Positions 36,604-47,472 of a DNA stretch of 64,000 nucleotides are shown in pieces (position 1 is the first letter of the stretch; the number at the start of each line of letters is the position of its first letter). The notes under the pieces were generated by a model, which made no database searches, was not told the DNA's origin, and saw nothing but the letters and a program-made list of their open reading frames with translations. The DNA lies in contig NC_045147.1 in the NCBI RefSeq assembly GCF_008831285.2, forward strand, positions 13,556,854-13,620,853, given 5' to 3'. Origin of the DNA: Nymphaea colorata (lineage: Eukaryota; Streptophyta; Magnoliopsida; Nymphaeales; Nymphaeaceae). A program made the translations under genes and the position numbers.

Positions 36604-38763
36604 CTACATCTTCTTATAGAACTCCATAACCCAAGAACCGTAGACGCAGCAGATGGGCCTGATTCCGGCGAACCCACCAGCCTTTGCCAGTTCTTCGAAC
36701 TCCTTCAGCGTCCTCTCCTTCCCACCAGGGTTGTGCGCCAACATGATCATGTCCATCTGATAAACGCCCGCACTCCCGTAACTGTGGTCAACGCCCTCCG
36801 GCAAGATCGCCTCAACCACGATCACCTTGCCGTCTTCCGCCAGCGCCTTGCAGCAGTTCTTCAACAGCTTCACACAGTGCTCATCCCCCCAGTCATGAAG
36901 GATCCACTACACAGCATCAATTAACAGTACTCAGTCTCCTCATCAACACTACACACAAACAACGCATATAATTTAATTTCTCCAACCAATGATAAGAGGA
37001 ACAAACCTTCATGAAGATAGCTTCTGCAATAGGAACACCAGCAAACATATCACCACCAACGTGCTCCACACCTGCAGCAACAGCATCGTAATTCATCAGA
37101 TGCCCAATATGAATAAGAACAAGGCGGACATTTTGGAGTAACAATTGTCCGGCTTAATTACCGGGAAACTGGGGAGCGTCGTCTATGACATGAGGCAAGT
37201 CGAAGTTGATGCCCTTGATATGGGGGTACTTGGCGACGATGAGGCTGAGGATGGCTCCAATGCCGCCGCCAACGTCGACGAGGGAGTGCAGCCCCTGGAA
37301 GCCGGTGTAGGTTTCGAGGATCTTCTTCATAGTGAGGGTGGAGTGGTTGGACATGCCCAAGTTGAAGACCCGGTTGAAGCGGGGGTCGGTGCCGTGGTAG
37401 TCGAAGGCGGTCATGCCGTAGGCGCGGTTGAAGGGGACGCCGCCCTCCAGCACCGCATCCTTGAGGTAGTACCAGCTCTCCATCAGCACCTTGTCTTGGT
37501 TCATTAGGGACAGTGCTGCCGCGGACACACCGTCCTGGTTCCGAACTAAGAACTTGCACACCGGAGCTAGGCCGTATCGTCTGGTTTCACCATGTAGCTA
37601 ATTAGCCAGTTACGAAACTAAACTTTCAAACTCTACGTCAAAAGAATTTATTTTCCAGGGGTGGAGCAACATGTGTGCCTGTGTAGGCAACTGCCCACAC
37701 CCACGGACAAGGGGTGGAGCAACATGTGTACCTGTGTAGGCAACTGCCCACACCCACGGACAATATTTATAGTAATTTTACATTGCCAACAATTTGTTTA
37801 TTATACACTCGAGTCCCAATGATTTGCATAGTGTCAATTATGGTCCGCCTCTAGCAGAACTAAATGTCCTGGCACCTGGTTTTGTGCCCATCCCTTGTAA
37901 AAAATAAAAAGAAGATTTTAGAGTATAAAAAAAAAACGATAACCATGAGCTGTCGAATCACATTTTCTAACACGTAAGTTCCAATATATCCGCATTGATG
38001 ATCAAGAACAAAGCGAACGGAGCCACCCTTTTCTTATGTCCGCCGCAGCTTGGTAATATATACCCGATCTGTTCTGAGTAAACAAAAAAACTGCTCCGCT
38101 TCGCAAGACTCACACAAAGGGTATGAACCAAAACTCCCAGGGTTCTAACGTAAGGCTAGTGGAACGTGGGTCCGGTTCAGTCTCCGTCAACTGGTTGGAC
38201 CACCGGTGGCTTATCTCCGGCGGCAGGTGGGCTGAAGTGATCGCCTGGCTGTGGCGGAATCATGGCCACACAAACTATTAATTGGGGCCTCCAATATTGT
38301 GTGTAAATTATATTGTTCATTTGTTTCGGCGAAATACTTGAACATGCGCTTGATGCCATACATTTTTGTCTCGATCAATAAATTAGCGAAGACTGGGGAA
38401 AACGAATTAAGTCCTTTAAAATTAGACAAGGGAAGGGAAAAGGGCGGGCGGGAGTTGTTACCTGCGGACTTTGCCGTCATCGTCGGTGTAGGTGGAGGCG
38501 GTGAGGACGGAGTGGCCGGCGAGGAGACGGAGCATGCGGTCGAGCATGAGGGGGGCGTCGGGGTTGGTGGTGGGAAGCTGGGCGGCGATCTCGGCGGGAG
38601 TGAGCTGCGCACCCTCCCCAGCCTTGGCCATGATCTCCAGCAGCTCCAGTTCGATCGCCGCCTTGAGGGTCATGGGGAGTATGGAGGAGCTCACCAGCTG
38701 CATGGCGAACTCGCAGGCCTCCTCCTCCGTCATCGCCTTCCCCACATCCGCCTGCGAACCCAT
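36604..38763 (-). CDS. COMT: Caffeic acid O-methyltransferase-like protein, copy 5
   Basis: Four exons, 38462-38763, 37162-37580, 37007-37071 and 36604-36906, join to 1089 nt coding 362 aa. Motifs are the most canonical of the array: [18 protein letters not shown] (substrate side, M127 and N128), [28 protein letters not shown] (201-209, SAM), [10 protein letters not shown] with catalytic His266, Glu294 in VVEAILPEG, and [11 protein letters not shown] with Glu326. These agree with lignin COMTs that methylate caffeic or 5-hydroxyferulic-type substrates, though members of this family can also act on flavonoids or other phenolics. The start is the ATG shared by all copies; an upstream in-frame Met at 38847 is not shared. 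Intron 1 (881 nt) is mostly unlike that of the other copies. An AC-II-like element is present upstream. It is the best candidate for the ancestral, housekeeping member. Confidence 0.94.
37658..37763. repeat. 53-bp tandem duplication in intron 1 of COMT copy 5
   Basis: Two nearly identical 53-bp units (37658-37710 and 37711-37763) beginning GGGGTGGAGCAACATGTGT. The unit resembles the end of the MITE at 40584-40727 read in reverse (GCGGAGCAAC ... GGGCAGTTGCCCAC), so it may derive from that family. Confidence 0.9.
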
Positions 38764-38847
38764 GGGCCAAACCCCACAGACAAAGAGAGGGAGGCAAAGA
38801 GGAAAGCTTAGGGGAGACTCGGGGTGGGTTGGCAGGCCTTTCTGCAA

Positions 38848-38855
38848 CTTATAGA
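38848..38855 (-). promoter_or_regulatory. TATA-like box of COMT copy 5
   Basis: On the minus strand TCTATAAG, about 90 nt upstream of the ATG at 38763, at the same place as in the other copies. Confidence 0.5.
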
Positions 38856-38873
38856 AGTGCGTCCATTAGGTGC

Positions 38874-38880
38874 ACCAACC
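38874..38880 (+). promoter_or_regulatory. AC-II-like element (ACCAACC) upstream of COMT copy 5
   Basis: ACCAACC, an exact match to the AC-II element bound by R2R3-MYB factors on lignin genes, lies about 20 nt upstream of the TATA-like box in reverse orientation to the gene. Copy 1 has ACCAACT at the equivalent place and copy 3 ACCAACT; copies 2 and 4 lack it. A seven-base match can be chance; the position in a lignin-type gene promoter makes it plausible. Confidence 0.4.
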
Positions 38881-38975
38881 CCGACTGACGCCCGCCGTCC
38901 TTCGGCGGGCACCCATCACTATTTTCCTTTTCTCTTTTGGACCCTTCTGCTCACATCCCACTACACTGCAGAAAC

Positions 38976-39012
<37 letters not shown>

Positions 39013-39131
39013 TGTTCCTCGAGCTAGTGCGTGGAGGTAGATGGTTGGTAAAGGCGAAGGCGGTTCGTTAATTATACGCCACTTTGATGCTTCACTTTGC
39101 TTGCTTTTAATTTGACACGAGTGTTTTGCCT

Positions 39132-39134
<3 letters not shown>

Positions 39135-39179
<45 letters not shown>
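39135..39179. repeat. (TA)n microsatellite, about 45 bp
   Basis: Uninterrupted TA dinucleotide run upstream of COMT copy 5. Confidence 0.95.
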
Positions 39180-39185
<6 letters not shown>

Positions 39186-40583
39186 TAGTAAAAACCAAAG
39201 ATAACTTTTTTTTGGTTCAAAAACCATTTTAATTGCAATATAAACATCTTAATATATTTATAAAGACCATTTTGATATCAAAAATGTTTTGATACAAGCT
39301 GTTTTAATGAAAGATGATATCTTTTTATTTTCATGTCATGGTAGCCGTTCATTTTTTTATTATAAAAACACAATTAAAGTCAAACAAATTATCAATTTAA
39401 TATATTTTTTGTATCAACTCATTTCATTTTTAAGATCATATTAGTAAGGTTAGATAGATTGCAAACAAAACTTTAAAAATCAAAATCAAAGGGTTTGGTT
39501 TTTTTTTACTAACTTATAACTTATATATATATATATGTGATAAAATTCCTTCGAATGACACTTCGTTATTAAAGATTGAAACATCACAGCGGCAGGGAAA
39601 TCGATATGCTTCTATGTTATACTAAATTTTCTTATATTACATTATAAGGGTGGGGGTTGTATGGTTGGGAGGTGCACAAAGTTGGTACCTAACGACGAAA
39701 TGAAGAGATTCCAATGAAACAGACAGACGGTTGTTTTCACCATTCGGCTTCTTTCAACACCCCACGCTAGAAAAACTGAGACAACATTTCTCAAGGTCGT
39801 TTTTTCTTTAACTTCACACGTAAGGTATCTAAACTTTACGTGCAACCCTTAATCACGGTTGTAAATTTTCATTGATTAAAGCACCGCCACTTCGCTGTAA
39901 CAGAGTTGGATTAATATATCTTAGAAACGTTATAAGACATGAAATGCACAATTTCGATCACTGGGAAGGAACTTCTAAATTCAGTTGGAAGAAAGGATGC
40001 TTTCTTCCTTGTGCTTAGCTACAAAGAAAAAAGCTAAGATGACGGGCATCACTGTATTTAGCCTAATTCTTTTTGACATAGGGATTTTTTGTGGGGCATA
40101 TGTGACAACAATTTTTCGGCGCCGAAAGAAAGTTTATCCATATTTTGAGCAGTCAACTTAATTGACTTGATCTAACCTTATAGTATAATGATTTATGCGT
40201 TATAGAAAGCAACTAGTTTGCTCCTTTTAAGTTTTCCAAATATGATCGTTGAAAATAATTTTTTTGTCTGTTCAGCTTTGGTGCATTATAGTATCTTTTC
40301 TAGCAGCCAAAACTTGGGAAGAGTATGAAAAAGGAAAAATGATTCTCATTTTGATTCTTAGGCACAAGGGCAAAGGAGTTCAAAGATGGCGTTCTTGACC
40401 GGCGGCCTGATTTGAGGCTCAAATTGTGTCCCGCCCCAATCGTCTTCCTGCGTTGAACAGTATGCTCTCAAGATTAAAGAAAATAAGAAAGAAGACAACT
40501 TGGCTGATGGCTCCTTTGTCGGCTGGCACGTGTATCTTCAGCGCTAGAACATCTCGGGTCCATCTCAATGAATGTTCGTTACA

Positions 40584-40727
40584 CAGTGAGGGAGCCAAAA
40601 AAAATTTGTTATAAAAATTCTTATTTTTTATGGGGCACAACATATAACATCTATATAAAAATAAAGAAAAATTTTGTTGCTGGGGTGGGCAACTGCCCAC
40701 GGCAGCGTATCTGTTGCTCCGCTACTG
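40584..40727. mobile_element. Small hAT-like MITE, 144 bp
   Basis: The left end is CAGTGAGGGAGCC and the right end, reverse-complemented, CAGTAGCGGAGCAAC. The terminal bases CAG...CTG are as in hAT elements. Flanking octamers match only in part (TCGTTACA and CTTTAACA), so the boundary is tentative. Related ends occur near 42528 (CAGTGGCGGAGCC) and 46378 (CAGTAACGGAGCT). Confidence 0.45.
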
Positions 40728-41743
40728 CTTTAACACCTTATTATAGGAAGTCTACTCTCATATTGAAAGATTGTGAAATATATTAAGAAGCTTACAAGGT
40801 GGTCGATTAAGCAGCAAATCGTCTTTAGTTCCTATATAGCATTACTCAGGCTGGAACCGCCAAAACGCCAACATTCTTGGGCCTTGCCAACAGATTGAAC
40901 TGTTGGTATAGAATGCCGTGAACCATGAGCCTTTGTTATCCCTCCCTCGTATAAGGTGCCCCAACACTTAGCTATAAGGTTAGTCACTGTTACAAATTCA
41001 GACAACACAACAACAACAGTTATTTTTGGAGCAGATTCATGAACCAATAATAAATTATTGTTGTTTCCAAATGCCTTTGGAAAACATTAATCCGAACCAC
41101 GTCAAGGATTAATGCAGTCATCTTTTAGGTACAAATGGAGATTAGAATCATGTTATGTTAGTCACCTCACTAATATAAACAACACAAGTGATTCTGTTCT
41201 TAGAATACGTGTTTCTAAAACATATGCTTTAACAACACTTTGGGTACCATTATGTCCAGCGTTTGGTTATTAGAACTAGAAATAGCATATCCGATCACAT
41301 TATATCTATTGAGTAACAGTTACATACTATTCGGTTTGTCCTAATTTTTGGGCTATATTCATGCAACAGTTACATATTGTTTCGTTTGCCAAATGGACTC
41401 TTGATTTTCTTCAAATAAGCTGCCTTAGTTAGACGAGTCGGGCACTTGTGAACGTATTACAATATTAAATTGCTATTCTCAGGATCGTTGGGCTTAAAAT
41501 AGCAATCAATGAACATAGCTGACCTGTTAATTCAGTGGTGTCCTGGATTTCTGTCCAAGCTAGGTGTTTAGATGTTAGCCCAAAAGAGAAGAGCATAGCA
41601 TAGGTGGTTGGCCTCATGGATGCACAGATGAAATAGGTACGCCGATGAGCCAGACCAGTTGCTACTTACAACTAGGTTAGGTTTGGATCTCATCTCTAGA
41701 CCTAATTACAAGCAGTTCTGAGCGCACAGTTCAGCCTAAACAG

Positions 41744-41964
41744 TAAGCCTGGGTGTCGGACCGGGTAGCCGACGGGTACCCGGTATCCAGCCCAACTCTG
41801 ACCCAGGCTGAGAATCTGAAAAAAAAAAGGGCACCGAGCCGGCCCGAAAAAATTATTGGGCTGACCCGACTAAGCCTCGGTGGGTCTGATAATATTTTTA
41901 ATTATACTTTATTGATTTTTAGATGTAATTTTAAAATGTCGGGCTGGCCTGATACCCAGGCTTA
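41744..41964. mobile_element. hAT-like MITE, 221 bp
   Basis: Terminal inverted repeats of about 22 bp: TAAGCCTGGGTGTCGGACCG on the left and, reverse-complemented, TAAGCCTGGGTATCAGGCCA on the right. GC-rich ends surround an AT-rich core. Flanking octamers CTAAACAG and TGAAATAG agree at only some positions, so the target duplication has decayed. Confidence 0.6.
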
Positions 41965-42100
41965 TGAAATAGACCCATGTAAGTTCAAGATTAAAGACCT
42001 CGCCTCATCGACACCGTTGAGGAGACTTCCGATGAGAATGGATTCTGTGGTCATGCTTCACTTGTGAGCTTCTGCCAAATGGAGCCACATTTTGATTTGG

Positions 42101-42356
42101 ATCTATCTTGAACTTTACATCTGTACTGCTCTAAAATTTTATGGTTGGATGTAGTACTTGGGATGTTATTGAGTGAAAATGGATAGATGGATGAAAGCAA
42201 AGCAAAGGATGGATCAAAGTTTGATGTTGACATAGAGATCTATCTTGATCTATAAAATTTTATGGCTGAATGTTGTACTTGGGATGTTATTGAGTGAAAA
42301 TGAATAGATGGATGAAAGCAAAGAAAGGATGGATCAAAGTTTGATGTTGACATAGT
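42101..42356. repeat. Tandem duplication, units of about 137 and 119 bp
   Basis: Both units start ATCTATCTTGA and share TTGGGATGTTATTGAGTG and GATGGATCAAAGTTTGATG. They occupy 42101-42237 and 42238-42356; the second lacks about 18 nt near its start. Noncoding. Confidence 0.9.
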
Positions 42357-44097
42357 GCTCATCACCTGTGCTGACAATTTTCCACATAGGCTCACAGAAA
42401 TTACTCAGCTTATTCACATGGTAGTACCTTGTCGCCATTTTTGCTTAGCTATTGGTTTCACTTATATATTGGTACCTGTCAACTAGTGATTTGTTGAAAA
42501 GTCTGCCTTCCATTATATGTGGCAGTGGCGGAGCCAGAATCTTTTGGTTGAAGGGTACTCAAGTCACGAGCCCAAGTCCAATGTATACGCCCCATTAAAT
42601 TTTGAAGTCATAACAATTCAATTTTGATTTTTTTCCGTAAAACTTTTGATGTAAATGGTAGTACAACGGTTGACATGATTACCTTTTTTCATACAAAAAT
42701 TATTTATAATCAATGAACAAACGGGGTTCAAGCGCCACATTATGTGCAAAATGTATTGCACTACACTATTGAAGGACAATATTAAAGTTTATTTACAAAT
42801 CTCAACATTCGAGATGCAATCTTTATGGTTCAAAACTTACACAAAGTCGGTTTATATTGACATTTGGGAATGTGTAAACTTTGAAAATGTTGATCCTTGA
42901 AAATCCTGCTTAGTCCACACTGGAATAGATTTGCAGCTTTATAGTATGGTAAATCACATCTTATGATCATAATCTTGAAATTCTGATCATTATGGGGCAA
43001 CGACAGACAAAGATAAAAAGTTATGGTACTTGGAATGCCATTTGTCATGCGGATGAATGATGCAGTACCGTTGTGGGGTCTGAAGTGCAATTGCTTTGAT
43101 CTCTAAAGATACTCCACCAATAAAACCATGGACATCTGTTATTTTCCGTATTTCCATGTGACCACCACCAAAGTTTTTTTGTTCTTCTAAGCCAGCTCAT
43201 GCAAATGATGCCATAATTTTGATACCACCGCAATCATGGCCTTTCAGATATGAGTAATAAATAAAAAGTAAAGCGACTTAATCGTCCAATAATTATATTT
43301 TTCATATAATCCCAAATACAAAAAAAACAAAAACCTGACTCTCTTTTTATCTAAACTTTTTTCAGCTAATTCTAGGTCTTCACAAAACAAAAACTTCTCT
43401 TGTGTGTTCAAATGTGAAAACTACGTACAAACACGTGCATTTTTTTTTTTTGGAAAATAAGTGGAAACAGTTTTACTTCAAAGTGTTTTTCTAAGTCCCC
43501 AATATTAAAGATCATGATAAAAAAAGAAAAAAAAAACTAATAAAATGAGAATGCATAACAGAATTTGTTTCAGAACAAAAAGTCCCCTACATATAAAAAC
43601 AAACCGCAAAAGCAAAATATAAAAAACGAATTATACAAGATAATAACACAATAAAACAAAATAAAAAAGGTGAAAAAGAGTGGATAGACAGAACAGTAAA
43701 GTCGCTCAACAGCAAATGAAGAACAGCATCATACCTGAATAGTAAAGTGGACATTCTTGTGATGATGAGAATGTGCTCTTAAAGTTCTTCTTAAATACGC
43801 TACTAAGACACGACTAAAAAAAAAAACATGTGAGGAAACTAAAGTGGGTCTGAAAAGCTCTTAACAAAATAACCGTAGGCAAGGAGAGAAAGGGAGAGAG
43901 AGAGGGAAAACGGTTTGGCGGGGGTAGCATTGTGGTGGGGTTTATTTGAAAAAAGTAAAAAATAAGCTGCATAGTCATTAATACTCAGGGTTTAGGGGGC
44001 AATTTAGAAATTATCCTTGAAGGAGCATTAGAGCCTCATTTCTCCCGGGGTTGGGCCCCGTGACTAGTAGCCCACCAATAAAAAGGCGCGTAGCGAG

Positions 44098-44105
44098 CCA
44101 CGTCA
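44098..44105. promoter_or_regulatory. G-box/C-box hybrid (TGACGTGG) upstream of CURT1B
   Basis: CCACGTCA on the plus strand, TGACGTGG on the minus strand, about 160 nt upstream of the CURT1B start codon. ACGT-core sites of this type bind bZIP factors and are common in light-regulated plant promoters. The match is exact, but function is inferred from position only. Confidence 0.35.
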
Positions 44106-44260
44106 GCGCTATCCTGATGAAGCAACGGGTGGCCGTCCACCTGAGTTAACGGGGAAATGGTGCGGCGGGCCGCTGAATTATAACGTCCGACTTTTCGCAG
44201 ACCTCCATTGTTTTAGCCATTGCGGGTGCAACCTAGAGAGGCCCTAGTCTACAGTTGGTC

Positions 44261-47200
44261 ATGGCCTCATCCACCGCCGCCATTGCCGTCCCGCCGTCCT
44301 CGGCACTGATCGACGGGAAGTCCGGCCGACCGCAGGTGGCGGCGCCTCCACAGTGCCTTCCCTCCCTCACCCCTTCCCCGATTCGACTTCAGGGATGGAA
44401 ATCCATGGCCTCTGGTACTCCTCCCAAATCTCTTGTTTGATTAATGGTCTTCAGTCCTTGGTTGTAGCTTTCCCTTTTTGTAGTTACTAAAAGCATGATT
44501 TTCGTTCGTGGACTTAAGCCATGGCATTGGAACTGCGTTTATAATGGAGTCACTTCTTATTTTAAGTATGACTACAATGTCACGATTTGAGTCGCCTGTA
44601 TTTGTATGGACAAGAAATGACTGTGAACTCTTATTGCACTTATATTGGGGGAAGGGGATGCTAAATGATTATCTAAAAATGTTTGGATGTTGACCTTTAT
44701 CCAGAATATCTTTGAGAACCTCATTTGATTGGATAAGCGTAGGAATTCAGGCTGCCACTTTGGGGAAAATCCCCATTTCCCCCATGACCGCAGAGTGTGG
44801 ATCTTATGATTCGAGAGAATCGTGACTACAGTTTCGGCAGAAAGTTGGGCTCCAAGAGGAGGTCGTGACCATGTGCGAACAGGAACTAACACCCAGGAAA
44901 ATGCCTAAAGATAAGAAGAAAAAAAAAGATGTTCCCGAGAAATTGGGTTTACATAAGAGAAATTTCGACATCACTCACAGAAGAACGTTTCTGTGCAACA
45001 GTTCATTGGAAAAGGCCGTTGCCTTCATGAAACATACTGCAACACTGTGGACGCATTTGTTGAGGCAAGACATAAACTTTCCGTCGTAAAACTTTTGTTT
45101 CCTATGAGATCCTTTTGACTTCACTACATCTCCAAAATAAATGTTCATGTGTTTATCAAATTTCTGAGATCACTCTGTTGATTGACATTGCATATGACCA
45201 CTTTAAGCGAACTTTAGCTTGGCAACGATAGGACAGACATTGTGTTTTCAGTACTTCTAACGAATAGTTCATATTCCTTACATGAAATGGAAGTGAGTTC
45301 TGTTTGCTACTAACTAGCACCCTAAGTACAAAAATTAGTTGAAAGCATCTTAGTTTTCGAATACCACCAATATATTCTTTCATAGGACAACGTAATTTCT
45401 TGGATGAAAAACTTAACACTCAGATGCCATAAAGCACCCTCTCTCTTCAATTCGTGCAACTCTTTATGGACGAACAAACAGATCATGCTGAGGAGTCATG
45501 GATGAGTGAAATAAGTTGAAAACTATGTCCTTGCATACTGAGTGACAAGATTGCTGTTTGCCGATTGGCCACAGGGCGAAGGATGTCCCGCAGCACGGTT
45601 GTGATGGCCACTGGAGAGCCACCTGCAGAAGCTGGGACCGATATCTCAAGTATCACCAAACCCATCCAGGAAGCAGTAAGCATTATCATAGTTCTCTTTC
45701 TTTTGGTTTCCTGTTTCACATTGTGAAAGTTAATCCATTTCAAGAGCAGTGGGACAAAATCGATGACAAGTATGCAGTTGCATCGCTCACGTTAGCTGGA
45801 CTCATTGCAATTTGGGGATCAACTGGACTCATTTCTGTGAGTAAACCAATGCACAGAAAGTGATAAATCTTCCTTCTATGTTTCATCTCCATAAAAGTAC
45901 TGATTTCAAGATAGGGTTGATGCATGGATTTCTGATTCACAATTGGAGTCCAACTTTGAAGTTCAAATATATTATTAAATTTCAAATGGATGAACCATTA
46001 ACTGAAATCAGCAGTTGGAGATTTTGATGCAAGATATGTTCTATTTGGCAGGCAATTGAGAGGCTACCTGTGGTTCCCGGTGTTCTTGAACTTGTAGGAA
46101 TTGGTTACACAGGAGTAAGTTTATCTTTTACCTTTTTTTTTTTCTTCTGTTTCTTCTCAAAGAAGTGTGTGTACCGTGTGATGAGGTCAAGGTTCAGAAT
46201 TTTGGTACAAGTTTTGGTTTTTAATTAGTGCAACTCAGTCCCAATTCTGAAGTTATTGACTGGAAGACGAGAAATGCTCTGATGTTAAAACGATTCTCAC
46301 TTGGACTATTGGAGCATTCCTGAACTCGTAAACTTTTTTGAGTTTTATAACGGTTCAAACCCAATACTGTCATATGCAGTAACGGAGCTACATCTAATCT
46401 GGTGTGGGCAGTAGCCCACACCAGTCAGTCAAAAATCTGATCGTGATCTCATTATGATGAAACTGGATATGTGTCCAGCCACATGTGATGCCCAACCAAA
46501 AAATCCAGACTCCGCTGGTCATATGTACTGACATTGTTGATGTCAAGAGCTGCACATATCAAAATTCTGTGGAGAAATACAATAACATTGATTCTCGAGA
46601 TTAAATTTTTTCTTTCATCTTACCAAGTCCATGGGATCAGTGAAGCGAAGAACAGAGTTAGTTTACCAACTGCAATTTTGATCTCTGTTCCAGCCTTCCC
46701 TGCCAATCAAGGCTCTGGCTGGGACATGGAAATTGGTCTGACCTAATTACTAACTATAAGAATGGATTCTAAGAAACACAGTTTTAGTTTTTGTTCTGTA
46801 AATTGAATCGTAGATGTCATAGCAATTATTTGCTGAACAAATAATCTGATGGGCGATAGCCATTGTTTTACCAACAGTTTACCGCTAAAAAATTTGCAAT
46901 TTTCCTAGTGATTGAGTACACAATTTTTCTTTTCCTTTATCTTCTGGCGATGAAAAGGAACGTCTCGTTCAGTTCTAAACTCTTGATAGGCTTCAACTCG
47001 AGTGCCTTCATATCATCCACCTAGCTAGGTTCATGAAGCTTCTATTAGCAATCTAAAGCATGATTTCTATGCAACAATGATGTAACACTAGAAATAAATG
47101 CCGCAATAACCGTTTGAAATGGTCTACATGTGAACTCAGACCTGAAATAATTCTAGGCTGGGAAATACATGAAAAAATCCGTGTTTGCTCAATATAGTCT

Positions 47201-47472
47201 CATGGTGATAGAGCGTACTCAATACTGTTTCACGTCTGAGAGTTTGTTCAATTACATGTGTCTATCCTCCGTTCTTATACTACTCTTTCATGCCTGCAGT
47301 GGTTCATTTATAGAAACCTCGTCTTCAAACCGGACAGGTAAACCCGTTTCTATCTCTCTCTGTCTCTGTCTCTCTCTCTCCGTGTCTCTCTCCCCCTAAT
47401 AAAATGGATTGCAGGGAGGCATTGTTTGATAAGATCAAGGGCAGCTACGACGAGATAACAGGCAGCAACTGA
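44261..47472 (+). CDS. CURT1B: CURVATURE THYLAKOID 1 protein, CURT1B-type, chloroplast
   Basis: Six exons with GT-AG introns, 44261-44414, 45575-45675, 45750-45836, 46052-46114, 47300-47337 and 47415-47472, join to 501 nt coding 166 aa. Exon 1 encodes a Ser/Ala/Pro-rich plastid transit peptide. The mature part begins near ATGEPPAE. The CAAD/CURT1 core follows: WDKIDDKYAVASLTLAGLIA (about 86-105), a first membrane helix to GSTGLIS, AIERLPVVPGVLELVGIGYTG, a second helix into WFIYRNLVFKPDR, and a C-terminal amphipathic helix EALFDKIKGSYDEITGSN. CURT1 proteins oligomerise at grana margins and bend the thylakoid membrane; the B form was earlier called PSI-P/TMP14. Introns 1 and 5 are about 1.2 kb each. 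The start is the first ATG in frame; phases 1,0,0,0,2 are consistent. Choice of B over A, C or D rests on the N-terminal GEPPAE-like region. Confidence 0.93.

Larger units (their letters stand above)
38881..44097. other. Intergenic DNA between the COMT array and CURT1B
   Basis: No convincing gene. Weak similarity to upstream DNA of the other units is visible near 40080-40240 (compare about 2290-2410: TTTTTGTGGGG-ATATGT, then ...CCATATTTTG) and near 41310-41400, so this is a diverged upstream region of copy 5. The region contains an AG run near 38977-39009, a TA microsatellite, two small hAT-like MITEs, and a tandem duplication. AT-rich remainder. Confidence 0.65.

Noticed and set aside
38764-38847. 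Upstream in-frame Met extension of COMT copy 5 (28 extra residues)
   Set aside because: Not shared by the other copies, and it lies in the conserved CT-rich leader close to the TATA-like box.
42830-43233. Exon-like stretch on the minus strand with the word LVVVTWKYGK
   Set aside because: Stops occur in every frame and I could not match it to a family; insufficient for a gene call.
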